A program made the position numbers and the translations under genes. 64,000 nt of DNA from Paralvinella palmiformis. Lineage: Eukaryota > Annelida > Polychaeta > Terebellida > Alvinellidae. Position 1 is the first letter of the stretch. Every line of letters starts with the position of its first letter. Under the pieces are notes generated by a model. That model was given only the letters and a program-made list of their open reading frames with translations. It ran no database searches and was not told the origin of the DNA. Below are positions 11,597 through 24,938 of this stretch, piece after piece. Where the stretch lies: NCBI GenBank assembly GCA_025642065.1, contig JAODUP010000859.1, positions 1-64,000 on the forward strand, in the 5' to 3' direction.

Positions 11597-12718
11597 CACC
11601 AGTGGGAGTAGTTGATCTATTTTCCAAGCCAGCATGTCTGTCGTCAGGTGAAGGGGTCCTGGATCCATCCTTACGGTTAGCTCGTCGCCTAATTCTGGGA
11701 TCCTTATAAGAAATGCTCTCGGAGTCGGTGGAGCTGGCACTGAACTCACGGCGAGGCGAATCTTTTGGGTATACTGCATTCACTGCATTTCTGTTGGTTG
11801 GTGAGGGTCCGGGACTACACTTCTGGTTCGACTGTGATGGGTGTGGACTACGTCTCTGTGGACTGTTACCACTACGAGGACTGTCCTGGTATGGTCTGAG
11901 TCTATTTGGGCTATCTCTATAACCATCATCTCTCTTGGTATGTTCTTCGCGTGAACTTTGTGGACTAGCTCTGTGTGAACCACTTCTTGAGGAACTATCT
12001 CGGTATGTGCTACTTTTGACCACGTTCTCACCAGAGGGACTACTTCTGTAGTCTTTTGGCGGGTTATTTCGGTATCCTTCGTTATATATTGGAGTTGAGC
12101 AAGCATCCTGTGAACGACTACTTCCTAGATCACTCGATCCAGAAAAACCCTGATGATCAGGAGACAGTGAGCCATTGTAATTTCGAGCAGAGGTGGTGTA
12201 GTGGTCCTCCTCTTGGTCCCATGAGCTGATGGTGCCATACGCCATCGTATCAACGCTGGCAACCTCCATATCAGAAATGCCACCAACATCGGTGACAACG
12301 GTGATACGACCATCACTGGACACCAGTGAACTACGCAGAGAGCTGCGCAATGAATCAGTGTGAGTGAACATTGATTCATTGCGACTGGAGAACTGGGGAG
12401 AGCTCGGAAAGCTGTCCGAGTCTGAATCGGAGTCACGATATCGGTTGCTAGTCACTCGCTTCACCTCAACATGATGCTGTCCAATGACAGGTTGTTCAGG
12501 ATCCCGACGTCGTGACTTGATCAGTTCCATTAGTAGCTGTTTGTCTTCCTCCTCTGGGAATGCCACACGTTCCAATCGTTTGGTAGGTGGTAACCCCTCT
12601 GTACTTTGTGTGTCACTGTTTTCACCATCTGCAGGTGACTTGCTAGGTGTGTTTGGGTTATTGTTATACAAGGCACGTTTGACTTCCTCTGTTAAGCTGT
12701 TACCTGCTAGAACAGTTC
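11597..12718 (-). CDS. SYTL: Synaptotagmin-like protein, basic Ser/Arg/Pro-rich linker exon
   Basis: A 1,122-nt exon (373 whole codons plus split codons), open throughout. It begins TVLAGNSLTEEVKRALYNNN and passes through a charged segment with EEEDKQLLMELIKSRRRDPE, then a Ser/Asp run (DSDSDSDSFPSSP). The last third is strongly basic and repeats YRDS/SP modules (for example YRDSSSRSGSHRASP, YRDSPNRLRP, SPQRRSPHPS), ending DGSRTPSPDDRH and TTPTGG. No folded domain is recognised; long disordered linkers between the Rab-binding module and C2A are usual in Slp and bitesize proteins. The many SP/TP sites suggest proline-directed phosphorylation, which is inference. The acceptor is TTTCCAG and the donor is GTAGGTTTG, phase 1 at both ends. 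It is shared by the long and predicted short isoforms. Confidence 0.85.
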
Positions 12719-14189
12719 CTGGAAACATAAATTTTTTCAATTAATGCAAGGCCTAAGGAACATACAAGACAAAAGTAGTGCACTGAAGTCATTCATTGTG
12801 TGCGTGCGTGCATGCGTGCGTGTTTGTGTGCGTATATACACTAATGAGACATTACAAGTCTCAGTATGAAAACTTTTATGTTAGAATAATACCCTGATGA
12901 ATCACCCAGAAGTTGTATTCATAATTTGCTATTCTTGCTGCCAGTGCCTTTTCACATATGTTAAAATACACACAAATTATCAAACAGTTACTCTTGCTGT
13001 CTGATATTTTATTTTAATCGCACTAATGTTGTATAATATTTAAGTTAATTAAATAACATTAAACTTATAACTGTGTGCATACATGCATGAATATGAGTTC
13101 CCCCCCTCTCTCTCTCTCTCTCTGTGTGGATTTGTACATATGTCTGTGTGCATATAAACACCTATGCACAAATTTAATATATATTTAGAGCATTACAGGG
13201 CAGCCCTTGAGGGCCATGAAGCAACAATGTACAAGTCAAAGATCAAATCCAAATAGCATTCCTTCATATATATTAAACAAAAAGCAATTACTTTTATTTA
13301 AAGAACCTCTAGTGTGTTAATTAATTTGCTAAAATTGCCATACTTATTCCGGAACAAAATAAACTAATTAATCACCACGGCAACTCGTGTTGGCATAACC
13401 ATCCAAATAGACCAAAATAATTACATCGGCAGCCAAGATTTCTAAAATCAACGGCTGGCAAAAAATCTCATGAATCACATGACCCACAACTAAAATAAGA
13501 TAATGATGAGAAACACCTCTTACTGGATCTGACGTCAAGGGGATGTGAATCAATTTGTATCAGAATTCAGTTACATGACATTGGACGTCCCCATCTCGTG
13601 GACCGAGTCTCTGAGTCCACAGCTCTAGGCCACACAGTGGCAAATCAAACCAAACACGATAACTGTCACAAGAGACACTTCAGCTGATGGGATTTCTCGC
13701 TTTTGATTGGCAAAGCCAATAATACGCTGCCATTAAATCAGCACAGTTGACGCCAGCATCCAGCATTAATTCTGTCCTAGTCCAGGTAGGACATCAATCT
13801 GGAATCAATGCTCCAGAACAACACGAGGCCATCGATCTTTGTCCTCTTATGAATAAATGTAATATTCTGACACTCCTAGGAGAATAACTGGAAATGACCG
13901 ATTCTGCGGCATAGAATCATAAATATGATCTCTGTCGAGGGAAATACCGCAATCAACACGTCAACACTACAACAAACAGTTCGGCCTTCCCTACATTAAC
14001 AAATAGAGTGAGAAAACGGACATCTTAAATATGGGATCTATACAGATTTGGGCAGATTATGTCAGGTTTGTGGCAAGTTAGTAACTCTTTAACAATGGCT
14101 CTGGTCAGCTTGATGTATGATGCAAAATCTTGCAATTAATCATCAACACTGATGATTTAACCGATTCTGCCACAATACCTGAATATCTG

Positions 14190-16154
14190 AATATTATAAT
14201 AAAAAGATCAAAGCATCCAAGGGAAATCAAAGGACTGTTTTCAGTGTTGTGAATAAAGTATTATATAAAAGTCAAACTGTCCTCCCAAATAATATCAACT
14301 CAGATAGAAATATGGCCCATTGTTTTAATAACTTCTTCTGTCCAAAAATATTAAATATACATAGTGGGTTCCAGTCCAGCACCTTATCACAGGGTAAGCC
14401 ATTGGTAGAAGAGTCCTGCATATCCATGATGAATATATTTGAGCCTTTTACAGAGACTGATATCAGACAGTTGCTGAAAAAGTCATCTAATGCGTTCTGT
14501 GCAGTTGACCCTATGCCTACATGGCTTGTGAAAGATTGTCTGGATGTTCTGATAAACCCAATTACAAATATAGTTAATAAATCATTATCTCTGGGTGTTT
14601 TCCCAAGATCCATGAAAGCTGCCCTTGTAAAACCATTAATAAAAAACCACACTATGGACTGTAATATTCTAAACAATTACAGACCTGTTTCAAATCTTAC
14701 ATTTTTATCTAAAGTTATAGAAAAGGCAGTTGCTTTTCATTTAAACAAATATTTAATCAATAATAACCTTAATGAACCACTACAGTCTGCCTATAAAAGT
14801 GGTCACAGCACTGAAACAGCCTTGGTTCGAGTGAAAAATGATATATGATGTCAATTGATCAAGGTAAGCCAGTAATACTTGTTCTTCTGGACCTGTCTGC
14901 TGCATTTGATACAGTTGACCATAATGTACTTTTCTCTAGGTTAAAAGACATGTTTGGTCTGTCAGGTAGAGTACTTAAATGGTTTAGATCCTATCTGGAA
15001 CAAAGCTCCCAGAGATGTCTGTTCTTGGTATTTTATCTGACATTCAGTTTTTGTTATCTGGTGTACCACAGGGTTCAGTTCTTGGTCCTCTGGTTTTCAC
15101 AATGTATACCCGTCCTCTTGGGATCATTGCGCAGCGATATGGGATTAAATATCACTTGTATGCTGATGACACACAGCTGTATATATCACTGGATCCTGAC
15201 AATGAGTTAAATTTCTCCTCTTCCTTGAAGAATTTAGAACATTGTATTGCCGATATTCGGCTATGGATGACTCAAAACCTTCTAAAACTAAATGATAATA
15301 AAACAAATATTTTATATTTGGCATCACCACATTGTGTTAAATCCCTAAAGACACCAGCATTATAGATGGGTGCATCTTCGATTACCCCTAATGGGTCAGT
15401 AAAAAATCTAGGGGTTATTTTTGACCAATGTATTAACATGCATGAACATGTCACATCAGTATGCCGAGCTGCCTACTACCATCTTAAGAACATCCACTGT
15501 TTAAAAGCATTCTTGACACAAGAATGACTTGTAACTATAGTTCATGTCTTTGTTACATCTCGTATAGACTATTGTAACTCCCTGTTATATGGCATATCTG
15601 ATTATGACATTAATCGCCTTCAGCGAATTCAGAATAGTGCAGCTCGCATTGTAACAAATACTAGAAAATATGATCATATCACCCCAATTCTTCAAAAAAC
15701 TACACTGGCTACCTGTTAGACAGCGTATCCATTTTAAGATTCTGTTAATAACTTATAAATTTATTAATGATATGGCGCCAGAATACCTGTGTGAACTGGT
15801 GTCCATTAGAAAGTTATCCCGAAAACTCAGGTCATCCAGTCAGATACTATTGCAGGTGCCAGTGTCATATGGTGATTGTGGGTTTAGTGTTGCAACCCCC
15901 ACTTTGTGGAATAAGTTGCCGGCAAATATTAGAAATGCGTCGTCTCTTGGAAATTTTAAGTCTATTCTAAAAACACACCTATTTAAGGTCGCTTTCACAG
16001 ATAAATAATTATTATCTTTTAAATCATTACAGGGTTTTTACCAACTTTATTTGGGGTATTATTATATTACATATTATTTGTACAGCGCCTTTGGATGGCT
16101 CCTGCTAGTAAGGGCACTTTATTAAATATACATTATCATTATTATTATTATTAA
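14190..16154 (+). mobile_element. 5'-truncated jockey-superfamily LINE (CR1/L2/Rex-like) with decayed reverse transcriptase
   Basis: The element carries the 3' two-thirds of a non-LTR reverse transcriptase, antisense to the host gene. Recognisable pieces in order are [58 protein letters not shown] (catalytic YADD) and the C-terminal LHWLPVRQRIHFKIL with APEYLCEL. Frame changes occur near 14846, 15010 and 15693, with stops at 15363 (TAG) and 15525 (TGA), so it is inactive. The 3' end has a short conserved tail (GCGCCTTTGGATGGCTCC) followed by ATT repeats, which is typical of CR1/L2-like elements. The endonuclease portion is missing, consistent with 5' truncation on insertion. Confidence 0.88.
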
Positions 16155-16396
16155 TACCTGAACTGGGTTTTCTTCTTTCTTGGCTTGAGTAATGATAATT
16201 TATTACCTGAGTGAAGCTCAAATGCACGCTTCCAGATTTTGTGACCCAACAAAAGAGATAAATTACATAACATCCCACTGTTGCTCAACATGACAAATTC
16301 GAACGCTATATATATCTCTCTGTGTGTGTGTGTGTCGGTGTTAAATAGAGAGAATATCTTAAAATGATCACTGATATACAGTCACTAATAAATTAT

Positions 16397-16733
16397 ACAC
16401 TCAAAGACATCTGTCAAAGGGAAATACAATACAACGTCCTATTTACAATGTATCCATTGTCGTTGTCATCAGGCAATTATCTAAAATCAATATAATCGAC
16501 ATTACAAAATCTATAACAAGAATATCAATAATATGCTGTTGATCAATAACAAACTAAATGGAATGATTTAATTAAACAGCTGGAGACAGAGAAAAGAAAT
16601 GTGTGTGTGCGTGTGCGCGCGTGCACTGTGATATTTATATACTTATACTAATGACAATAAAAACCACAAACTGCTTTTTTAGCCAGAAAATGTATCCTAA
16701 CAACAACAACATATGGACTAATTTACAGCACCA

Positions 16734-16816
<83 letters not shown>

Positions 16817-17294
16817 TATATATATCACATCACAGGGCCAAAAGAAGAGCACTAAAATATCTTAAAATGCCTAATAATTTTCACTAAATGAGCATTTAAA
16901 AAGACAGTATACTACTGCTACTACTACTACTACTACTGCTACTAATGATAATAATAAAGTAAATAAATATATATTGAAAAATAACTAAAACTAATTTTAA
17001 ATCTTTTGTAGCAGCATGATAGTGATGATCGTAAAAATTAGGACCACTGGGTAATTGATAGTAAATGAAGTGGTTACACATAATCGACTGAGACATTCAT
17101 TGACATTCTAATAACGTACAATCATCAATCAGCTGATTATGATTAGGTACTGATGAGTTCTGACAGCTGCCAATCACCTGAAGACTAGGATAACTGTTTT
17201 TATGTGATACATATTTACGATCATGCATAGCAAAATGGCAAATGGGTATCATCATTTTAAAATATTAAGCTAAAAATTAAAAAAGAACACACAC
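16397..17294 (+). repeat. Direct repeat, copy 2 (~0.9 kb)
   Basis: Second copy of the 34-919 repeat, about 16.4 kb away and 12 bases longer because of the CA/TA tract at 16740-16825. It lies within the large intron of the synaptotagmin-like gene. The two copies bracket both linker exons. High identity over non-coding sequence indicates recent duplication, gene conversion, or an assembly artefact. Confidence 0.9.
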
Positions 17295-17423
17295 ACACAT
17301 TATAATGGAATTATGTATGAAGAATATTTCAGTTAAATGGTAAAATTGCACTCAACTGTTATATGAAATTCTGAAATAACCCACAACGTTCCAGGAAATA
17401 GCCAAATGTCTTTAAGGAAGATA

Positions 17424-17472
<49 letters not shown>
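17424..17472. repeat. CA microsatellite
   Basis: About 24 CA units; another CA tract lies at 17692-17724. Confidence 0.95.
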
Positions 17473-17473
<1 letters not shown>

Positions 17474-17687
17474 CTGTAGTCTAATTATTGATAATTAACT
17501 GTTGATATTTCTCAATCTGAAATCATGTAGCGAAGAAAATGGGCGGTTTCCACGACAACGCCATCAATTAAATAGCAAAAAAAGGAATTATGCTTATGAC
17601 TGTCCACGACCGGTAATCTGACAGAGAGTAAAGTAGTAGTAATTTTATTTACATTTTATGTGGTGAGAAATGTACACAAAAATGTTA

Positions 17688-17728
<41 letters not shown>

Positions 17729-19734
17729 TCAATTAAATGTCCAAATTAGTTCTTTTGATCTTTACATATCAATGCTCTATTTTGTATTGTTTAAATATCT
17801 TTAATTCATATTCTCACAAAGTTTTAATGTTTTGCTACACAGGGTTGATGTAGTTTCATAATCTATTTGCTTGAAGAGGGTACTGATGTCAGTGTACTGA
17901 TCAATGTTTGTTCAGAGATGATTGGATATGTAGGATATACATTCTTCAACGTCCACCTTGGGAACAGCCTGAAGCTGTTTGTGTTATAACGCTATTATGC
18001 TTAGTATATGTCAGATTACAACTGGAATCTAGTCATAACATTCCTCACTCAGATAATAACCCCGGAAAGAGAAAATTCACTACAATAATTTAGGACTATT
18101 GGAAGGGTGTGGAAAGAAACCGGAGTAAAACTTCCCATCTATTGTTGATGGGAATTACTGGCTAGATCATCAGATAACAAAATATATTGCTTTTCGACTT
18201 CACTATAAAGTGGCGATATTGGCTTAGCCCAAGGGGGTCATGAGATCGCTGATGAATACGTCATCAGATATGAATCCGATCAATCTGGAACCTCAGGAGC
18301 TGCGACTATTGCGCTTCTGTCGGGTGTCTCTTAGCGCTGAGATAACCTTGACCTCTAACCTTATCCCGCCATTCCCATTAGTAGTGTATTTACATGCATC
18401 AGTGTAGCGAGGTCAATCCAGGTTTACATCTCTGTAGATGAGGAGGGTGTATGAGGTGGTAAGAGAGGTCAGGTGGATCGATGGTGAACTGTGACTGCTC
18501 TTTGTGATGAGCCAATCAAAAGGAACGGTTACTAAGTGCTGCTTAAATGGTTTCGCTTTGTGAAGAAATTCGTCTCGAAGCAAATGGAACAACTTCCGCG
18601 ATAAGGGCACGGTGTCACTGGTCCAATACCATCATGTGGCAGTGTTATAAACACACACGTGATTCCATTATTCAGCACTAGCCCATGTTATTTATTGGAT
18701 TATGACCTTCAAGTGACATCTACAAAATTCCAGTAAACTGGCAGGGATGAGGTGAGTTCCCTGGCTGTAGATAATATCTAAAATACAAAGTTGACGGTGA
18801 CTCAACACAAGCCACATACGGCGACAACTTCGGATATTTATTGTCACAGACTGGCGGATCTCGGCTCCAAAATGTGGCCACTGAGGAAGTAAACATCATT
18901 GCTGACCTATATACCACTCTTCTCGTTTCTTTATAATTTATATCTTAGCCGAGGTCGGACAGAAACGATTCACATCAGATGCCACACCTAGACATGTACC
19001 TAAACACCTAGGTGCACCGAAAATCAAAACTATGACATCTGCCGCTTTGATCTCGGACGAAAAAATCAACTGCCTGCAACGCTGCTCATTGATGTTGCCT
19101 GATATTATCTGATATGACACGGTGATGTCACTTTTCCTTGATGCGATGATCCCGGCGATAAGACACCAATGACAGACAGTAAATAACGCTACGAATTACC
19201 AGGCAATGGCTGTCCCGGAGAGAAAAACAATTATCTTTATCTGAACGTTCTTGCTGAATTAGCCCGCTGATTGGCTGATGAATGGTGCTGTCATAAACAG
19301 ACAGATAACACGCTGACGATATCAATGATGATGATGATGATGGTGATGGTGATGATAATGAACATGACAAAACCAATGTGACATCCAGTCAATAGCTTAG
19401 ATGATGGCTCAGTTAGTTATATTTGCCGGATGCGAGTTGGACACGTAACACTATTTAAGCCTTTAAATTTCGTGACCTTGATAACATATTGCAGATTCAA
19501 CATCAGTAATAATCATCACCAGCACAGAAACCTGTCAGGTATTAATAGAGAAATAGTAATTTATATACTAAATTATATCTCCTGGCAGCCGCCGGAGTTG
19601 TAGTGGTCATTTAAATTTGTTTTATAATCGTCAATCATGAACCAGTCATCAATTAAAGATATCAGATCTCTGAATTAAAAGGGGATTCTTTGAAATTCAC
19701 TATGCCAATGACTTATTCCATACTGCTAAGACAG

Positions 19735-19909
19735 GCGCCTCTGTAGTCTAACAGTATCGTGTTGGATCACAGATAACTACCACCCGTGTTCGAATCTCGG
19801 CGTAGGCATATCTGAAGGGTGTTTCATCTTTGACTTCGATTCATTACCTTTGGAGGTCGCTCGGCCCATTTAGCTTACCATGTGCACAAAAGTGGCCGTA
19901 AAATCATCA

Positions 19910-19911
<2 letters not shown>
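19735..19911 (+). mobile_element. tRNA-derived SINE, family A
   Basis: Same structure as the copy at 7485: GCGCCTCTGTAGTCTAACAG head, CCGTGTTCGAATCTCGGCG B box, GGGTGTTTCATCTTTGACTT body, and TTAGCTTACCATGTGCACAA near the 3' end. An eight-base CATACTGC lies on both sides, but spacing makes it uncertain as a target-site duplication. A CA microsatellite follows directly. Confidence 0.82.
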
Positions 19912-19940
<29 letters not shown>

Positions 19941-20196
19941 TCACACACACCCCACTTTTTGATAAACATTGACGATCACAATTAGGTTAATAGTTCATGT
20001 CATAATGAGCTACACGCAATAGGAAGTAAATGAGGAACCGACATCTATAGTAGAGACAACTTGTTGGATACCGTGGCAAGAACACGACAACAACAACAGC
20101 TAATTCTGTCATAAACTGTTGACCTGAGAACAACCATGGCAAAACAACACCACAAACCGTTGGCGGCATTTCTTAGACCTTATTTGTTCGTTTTCA

Positions 20197-20245
<49 letters not shown>
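20197..20245. repeat. CA microsatellite
   Basis: About 24 CA units; a shorter CA tract followed by poly-G lies at 20776-20818. Confidence 0.95.
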
Positions 20246-20247
<2 letters not shown>

Positions 20248-20772
20248 AATCAATCACCTTCTTACAGCAAAGATGACCCGTTTTCCTTGAAACTAATTAC
20301 CAATTAGTTTTGGGAAACATCAACTTGGTGGATGCTCTCCGGAGTATACAATGAATATCACAAAAGACTGTTATGATTGAGGTGATGTCAATGTCAAGTA
20401 GAGGTCAGTCATAATGAGAGCTGAATATGAGAAAACAAATAATTGTTTACATCACTGTTTTCACCCCATCATGACTGACTGCAGTATTTTCTCATAAATT
20501 AAGATTCAGTTGAAATAAATTATTTCTTTTCCTGGCTATTAAACAACACCAATTGTAAAACTGCACCTGAGCTTGCCAAGAGAATATCCAGAACAAAATT
20601 TTGGTTGCTGCTTAATATTTTTTATAAATACTGTCATTTACTTCTGTGGATCAAATTCTGTGAAACCTGATCTTTCTTTAAAAGTAGTGAAGTGAATAAT
20701 AGCTTTAAAATAAATAAAACATTTGCTTCAAAATTTTGTTTCTTTTTATCCCCCACACCCCCACAGAGAGGA

Positions 20773-20810
<38 letters not shown>

Positions 20811-22437
20811 GGGGGGGGATTGTTTCTTCAATACATGTTCACAAACAGTCTGAACCTCATAAATGTTCAGTTTTGATGATGGCATGATGGATGGCTCATC
20901 AAATATAATCATCACCAGACACATAATACATGGATTTACACCATTATTTGACATTCATCCTATGAGATCCAGAAGAGAACTTGCCATCTTTTGGTGACAG
21001 GAAATCGATACGCTTTATTCATTATACGCTATAACCGAATCTATCTTTGCACTTTTGAAATCCGGTCCAAAAGCAGCACATCTTTTTCAACACTCACTCA
21101 CTTTATCAATCACCAGAAGAATTCTGTAACTCAAGACTGTAGATGTTTTGGGTCTGTTCGGGACAACAAGATTTACGTCTAGGCATTTTGTTTTTGCTGT
21201 TTTTTAGCAAAAGATCCGTCTATATTTCTCAAAGTACACTGTATCTTGATTAAAATTATCACAATCTGAACTTAATAGCTAACACATATATGGCCATACC
21301 TTAAACCTGTTAATATCAATCTATACGTATGTCAACAATAGAGGTCAACTGGTGTGAAAAACAAATGCAGGCTGTTTAAATGGTGAATTTTTGTATTAAA
21401 TACCATCCAGAGTACAGGTGAATTGTCTAGCTGGCTAAATCACTGATGTAAGCGGCAGCATTTCACCTGGATAAATGATACCTGGAGATATCCAGACACC
21501 AAACATTTTATTATTCAGTAATGTTGATATCATTATCGCACAATGGGGAAGGTTATTAAAATAATGAGCTGAAAGCGTCACCATGACAACAGGGATGAAG
21601 CCAGGTATGTGATGGGTATGTCTCCAACCGTTTTTAAAGAATTTAATATCCAGGCACTCTCTCAGTTGGATATACAAAAATTATTACATTCAAAATATAA
21701 TGATCTATTTAATCGTTATATTTCCGGCTGAAGCTGGTCTTAAACTGGAAGTTATCACAAACTGATTACCTTAATGAATGCACACCTTGTTCAATAATTA
21801 TCATTCAATAACTGTTTGCATTTTTTTTAAATTATGACATGCTTCAAACATGATTATATTACCTATTGCTTGATATTAGAATTAAAACTGTAATGCATTG
21901 GTTTTCAAAACTGTCTAGATGCGCAAGTAAAAGCACTCAGTGTATCCGTCACCAATCTTAAGGTTCTACTGAGTTAACAAAATGAATGACTCTTAACTGA
22001 GGGAAATTCTAAGTAATAGAAGTTATATTTCTTCTGATAAAACAATTCTCCACTTAACCAGCAATTTTAATGGTTCCCCTTAAAGGCGATATGTTATTAG
22101 GATATCAAGTATAACACAACCTGCTTTAAGGGACCGCCCTGGAAGCAGCCTTGAGGCAGTCAGAAAACTCACTTCAGTTTGATTGCAATCTGGTTATAAC
22201 TTAATATTTGCCTATCGTTTTGTCAAGTCTTTAATTGCTAGAATATACCGGAATTATAGAAAATAGGTTATTAGAATGATGATGAGAAGTCTGATATGTG
22301 TACATCGGCGACAACTAAAAATGAATTATTAGCGCATCATCAACCATTATCTATTTCAGGTGAGATGGAGTTTATTATAGGTCAAATCTGACATCACCTG
22401 TAAGTGTGTAACAACACAATAGTTTGTTGGTTGATTG

Positions 22438-22598
22438 GTTGCTTTAGCTTCTGAGCTCCGGTCAGACATGGCACAATTATGGTCGACGGGCACCTCCTTA
22501 AGGAAATGTTCCGCAAACACAGGTATGAGCTGGATTTGAACTTACGACCTAGAGGTTTATGGTGCAGTGCTGTAACCACTGCACTGCTGAAGCGCTCA
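22438..22598 (-). mobile_element. tRNA-derived SINE, family B
   Basis: Nearly full-length reverse copy: TTAGCTTCTGAGCTCCGGTC at the 3' part, CGCAAACACAGGTATGAGCT, TTTGAACTTACGACCTAGAG (B box complement) and GTGCTGTAACCACTGCACTG (A box complement). Confidence 0.78.
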
Positions 22599-23437
22599 AG
22601 TGTAACAACGGGATACCCAAGAGTTGGAGTTATAATTTAATGTATATGATAGATGGTACACTGGTATTTTCTCCATCAAACAACAGACCACTTAGAAATT
22701 ATTAGCCATATTCTGAATAGCTCTTTATGGTATTTTGTGATATATAAACTAATATAGCATAACCATCATCATCTTCATCATCACTGTCTTATCATTATCA
22801 TGTGAATTGATACAAGGATAAGAAAGTTACATTATTTTATTTATTATTATTATTATTAAGGTGAATGTAACCAAGTGATTGTGGAATGATCTGGATATTA
22901 ATATTTATTGAATTGATCAACAGGCCATGGATCAATAATCATTTGTAATTGTTTAAGGCAAATCAAACACTGAGTATATTTGATTATTAATGAAGTGAAC
23001 TATTGTGTGGGTGTGGCTGGGAAAGGGTACTGAGGGTGTGAGCTCTCTCTCTCTCTCCCCCTCTCTCTCTCTCTCTCTTTCTCTGCGTGTGCGTATGTGT
23101 GTGACAGTGTCATTGGATGAGTTGGCAGATAATTATCTGAAGGTTCCGAGTTCGATTGCAGTGTGACCATAAGAAGTGGGAGAATATTTCCCATTAGACG
23201 ATGCGGTGTCCCAGTCCACTGAGCAGTAGATATAGATCTGGTAGATTATATATGATAATGTTCGCGGAAAAGGTTCTACTAGGAGAGTATAGAACAAGAT
23301 ATTGGCTGGATGGAGAGTTAATAGTGTTGTCATCCTCAGAGAGTAAAGGAGTAAAGGTTCACAAGAGAATGTGATAGTCTTCACAAACAACAACGTATTG
23401 GTTTCATTAACCTCTGATGATGGAACAACCCTAACAT

Positions 23438-23474
<37 letters not shown>

Positions 23475-24938
23475 ATGTGTGTGTCTGACTGTGTGCATGG
23501 GTGCGTGCGTATGCGTGAGAGAGAAATACTGTGTACAATATAGTACAGCGTTCCGGGGAGACAGATACTATCAGCTAGTTAGGCCCACCAATAACATTAC
23601 CTTCCATAAGGCCATAACCCAACAACAACAACAACAACATTACTTAGCAGACGCTATGGACGAGGTAAGTCACCTGTTATTTAGCCATTTTCTCCGGCAG
23701 CAGCCCAACACGCACATAACAGAGCACATCAAAGAAAACCATCTCTAATGAGGACCTGGAAGCTTCCTCCTCAGCGCTTCTCCTAATACTTCCTGAATCC
23801 GTCACCTGACTCATTTCCTGACCAGATCTCCCTCCCCCCTCACCCGACACACTCTACACCCTCATGCTGCACATCCCACTCTATCTCATGTGAACTGGCA
23901 GCAGACTGGAGACATCTAAAAGCTTAAGAGTTTATCTGACCCTTAAAATAGACCTTTATTATAGGCATAATATTGTATATGGTAAATGAACTGAGATATT
24001 TTATGTTGATGTTGTTGGATGTTTCAATAAACAAGATGTTAAAAAAACGGACAGTCTTCAGCGATGCAACAATTTTATTATAATGTCAGGTGTTATACAA
24101 TTGGTTCAACAACCATTTTCAAGGTAGAATAGCGGGATGCCTAGAAATTTCTTCACTTTCCATCCTCATGTGAGTTCCAGTCACCATTTATTAGCACATA
24201 ATGCACAAATAATCCATTAGTCAACTATTCCTTTTATCACCAGATCAACCAAATTGTGCACATGCAGATGACCAGCAGTGAGTCGTCGGCATGACGAACC
24301 CCCCAGATCCCACAATATTCTACCCCACTACTGATAGTATTCTAACCCATTAAGCAATCATCCCAACCTGAAGATTAAAAGATAAACTTTATGTCACTCA
24401 TTTATTATAATATCATTATGTTATATGTACCATTAATCCTCAGTGAACTAGTAGTCTGACTTGTGGTCACATTATCACTCACACCCCCTAAGGGCCTGAG
24501 AACACATTGACCAGTCATATACATGGTATGCTACCTGTTTATAACAGTTAGGACTGACATCTGGAAGCTGAACATGACATCAACTCCTCTCATCTTGACG
24601 TAAGCTTTAAGATTCAAATGCCCACTGAATTCCACATAAAGAGGTTACCGAGTACAGCTAATAACCATAAGCCAAATGAAAACACCCCGCTTCCTCAATG
24701 ATAATTCTTTTTCTCAGACTTATAGATAACTATTAGAAAGATGATGATGATGCCAATGATAATGCAAAATAATTAATATATTCATTATCATACTTGTTAT
24801 TATAATTACCATCATTAGTTACTATTTCTTGGTATAATTAATTTTATAATTATTATTATGTTACCATAATAATTATTTGTCATGTTACAGTTATTACCAT
24901 CACACTTCTTTTTTTACTGATGGGTTACAGGTAGACAG

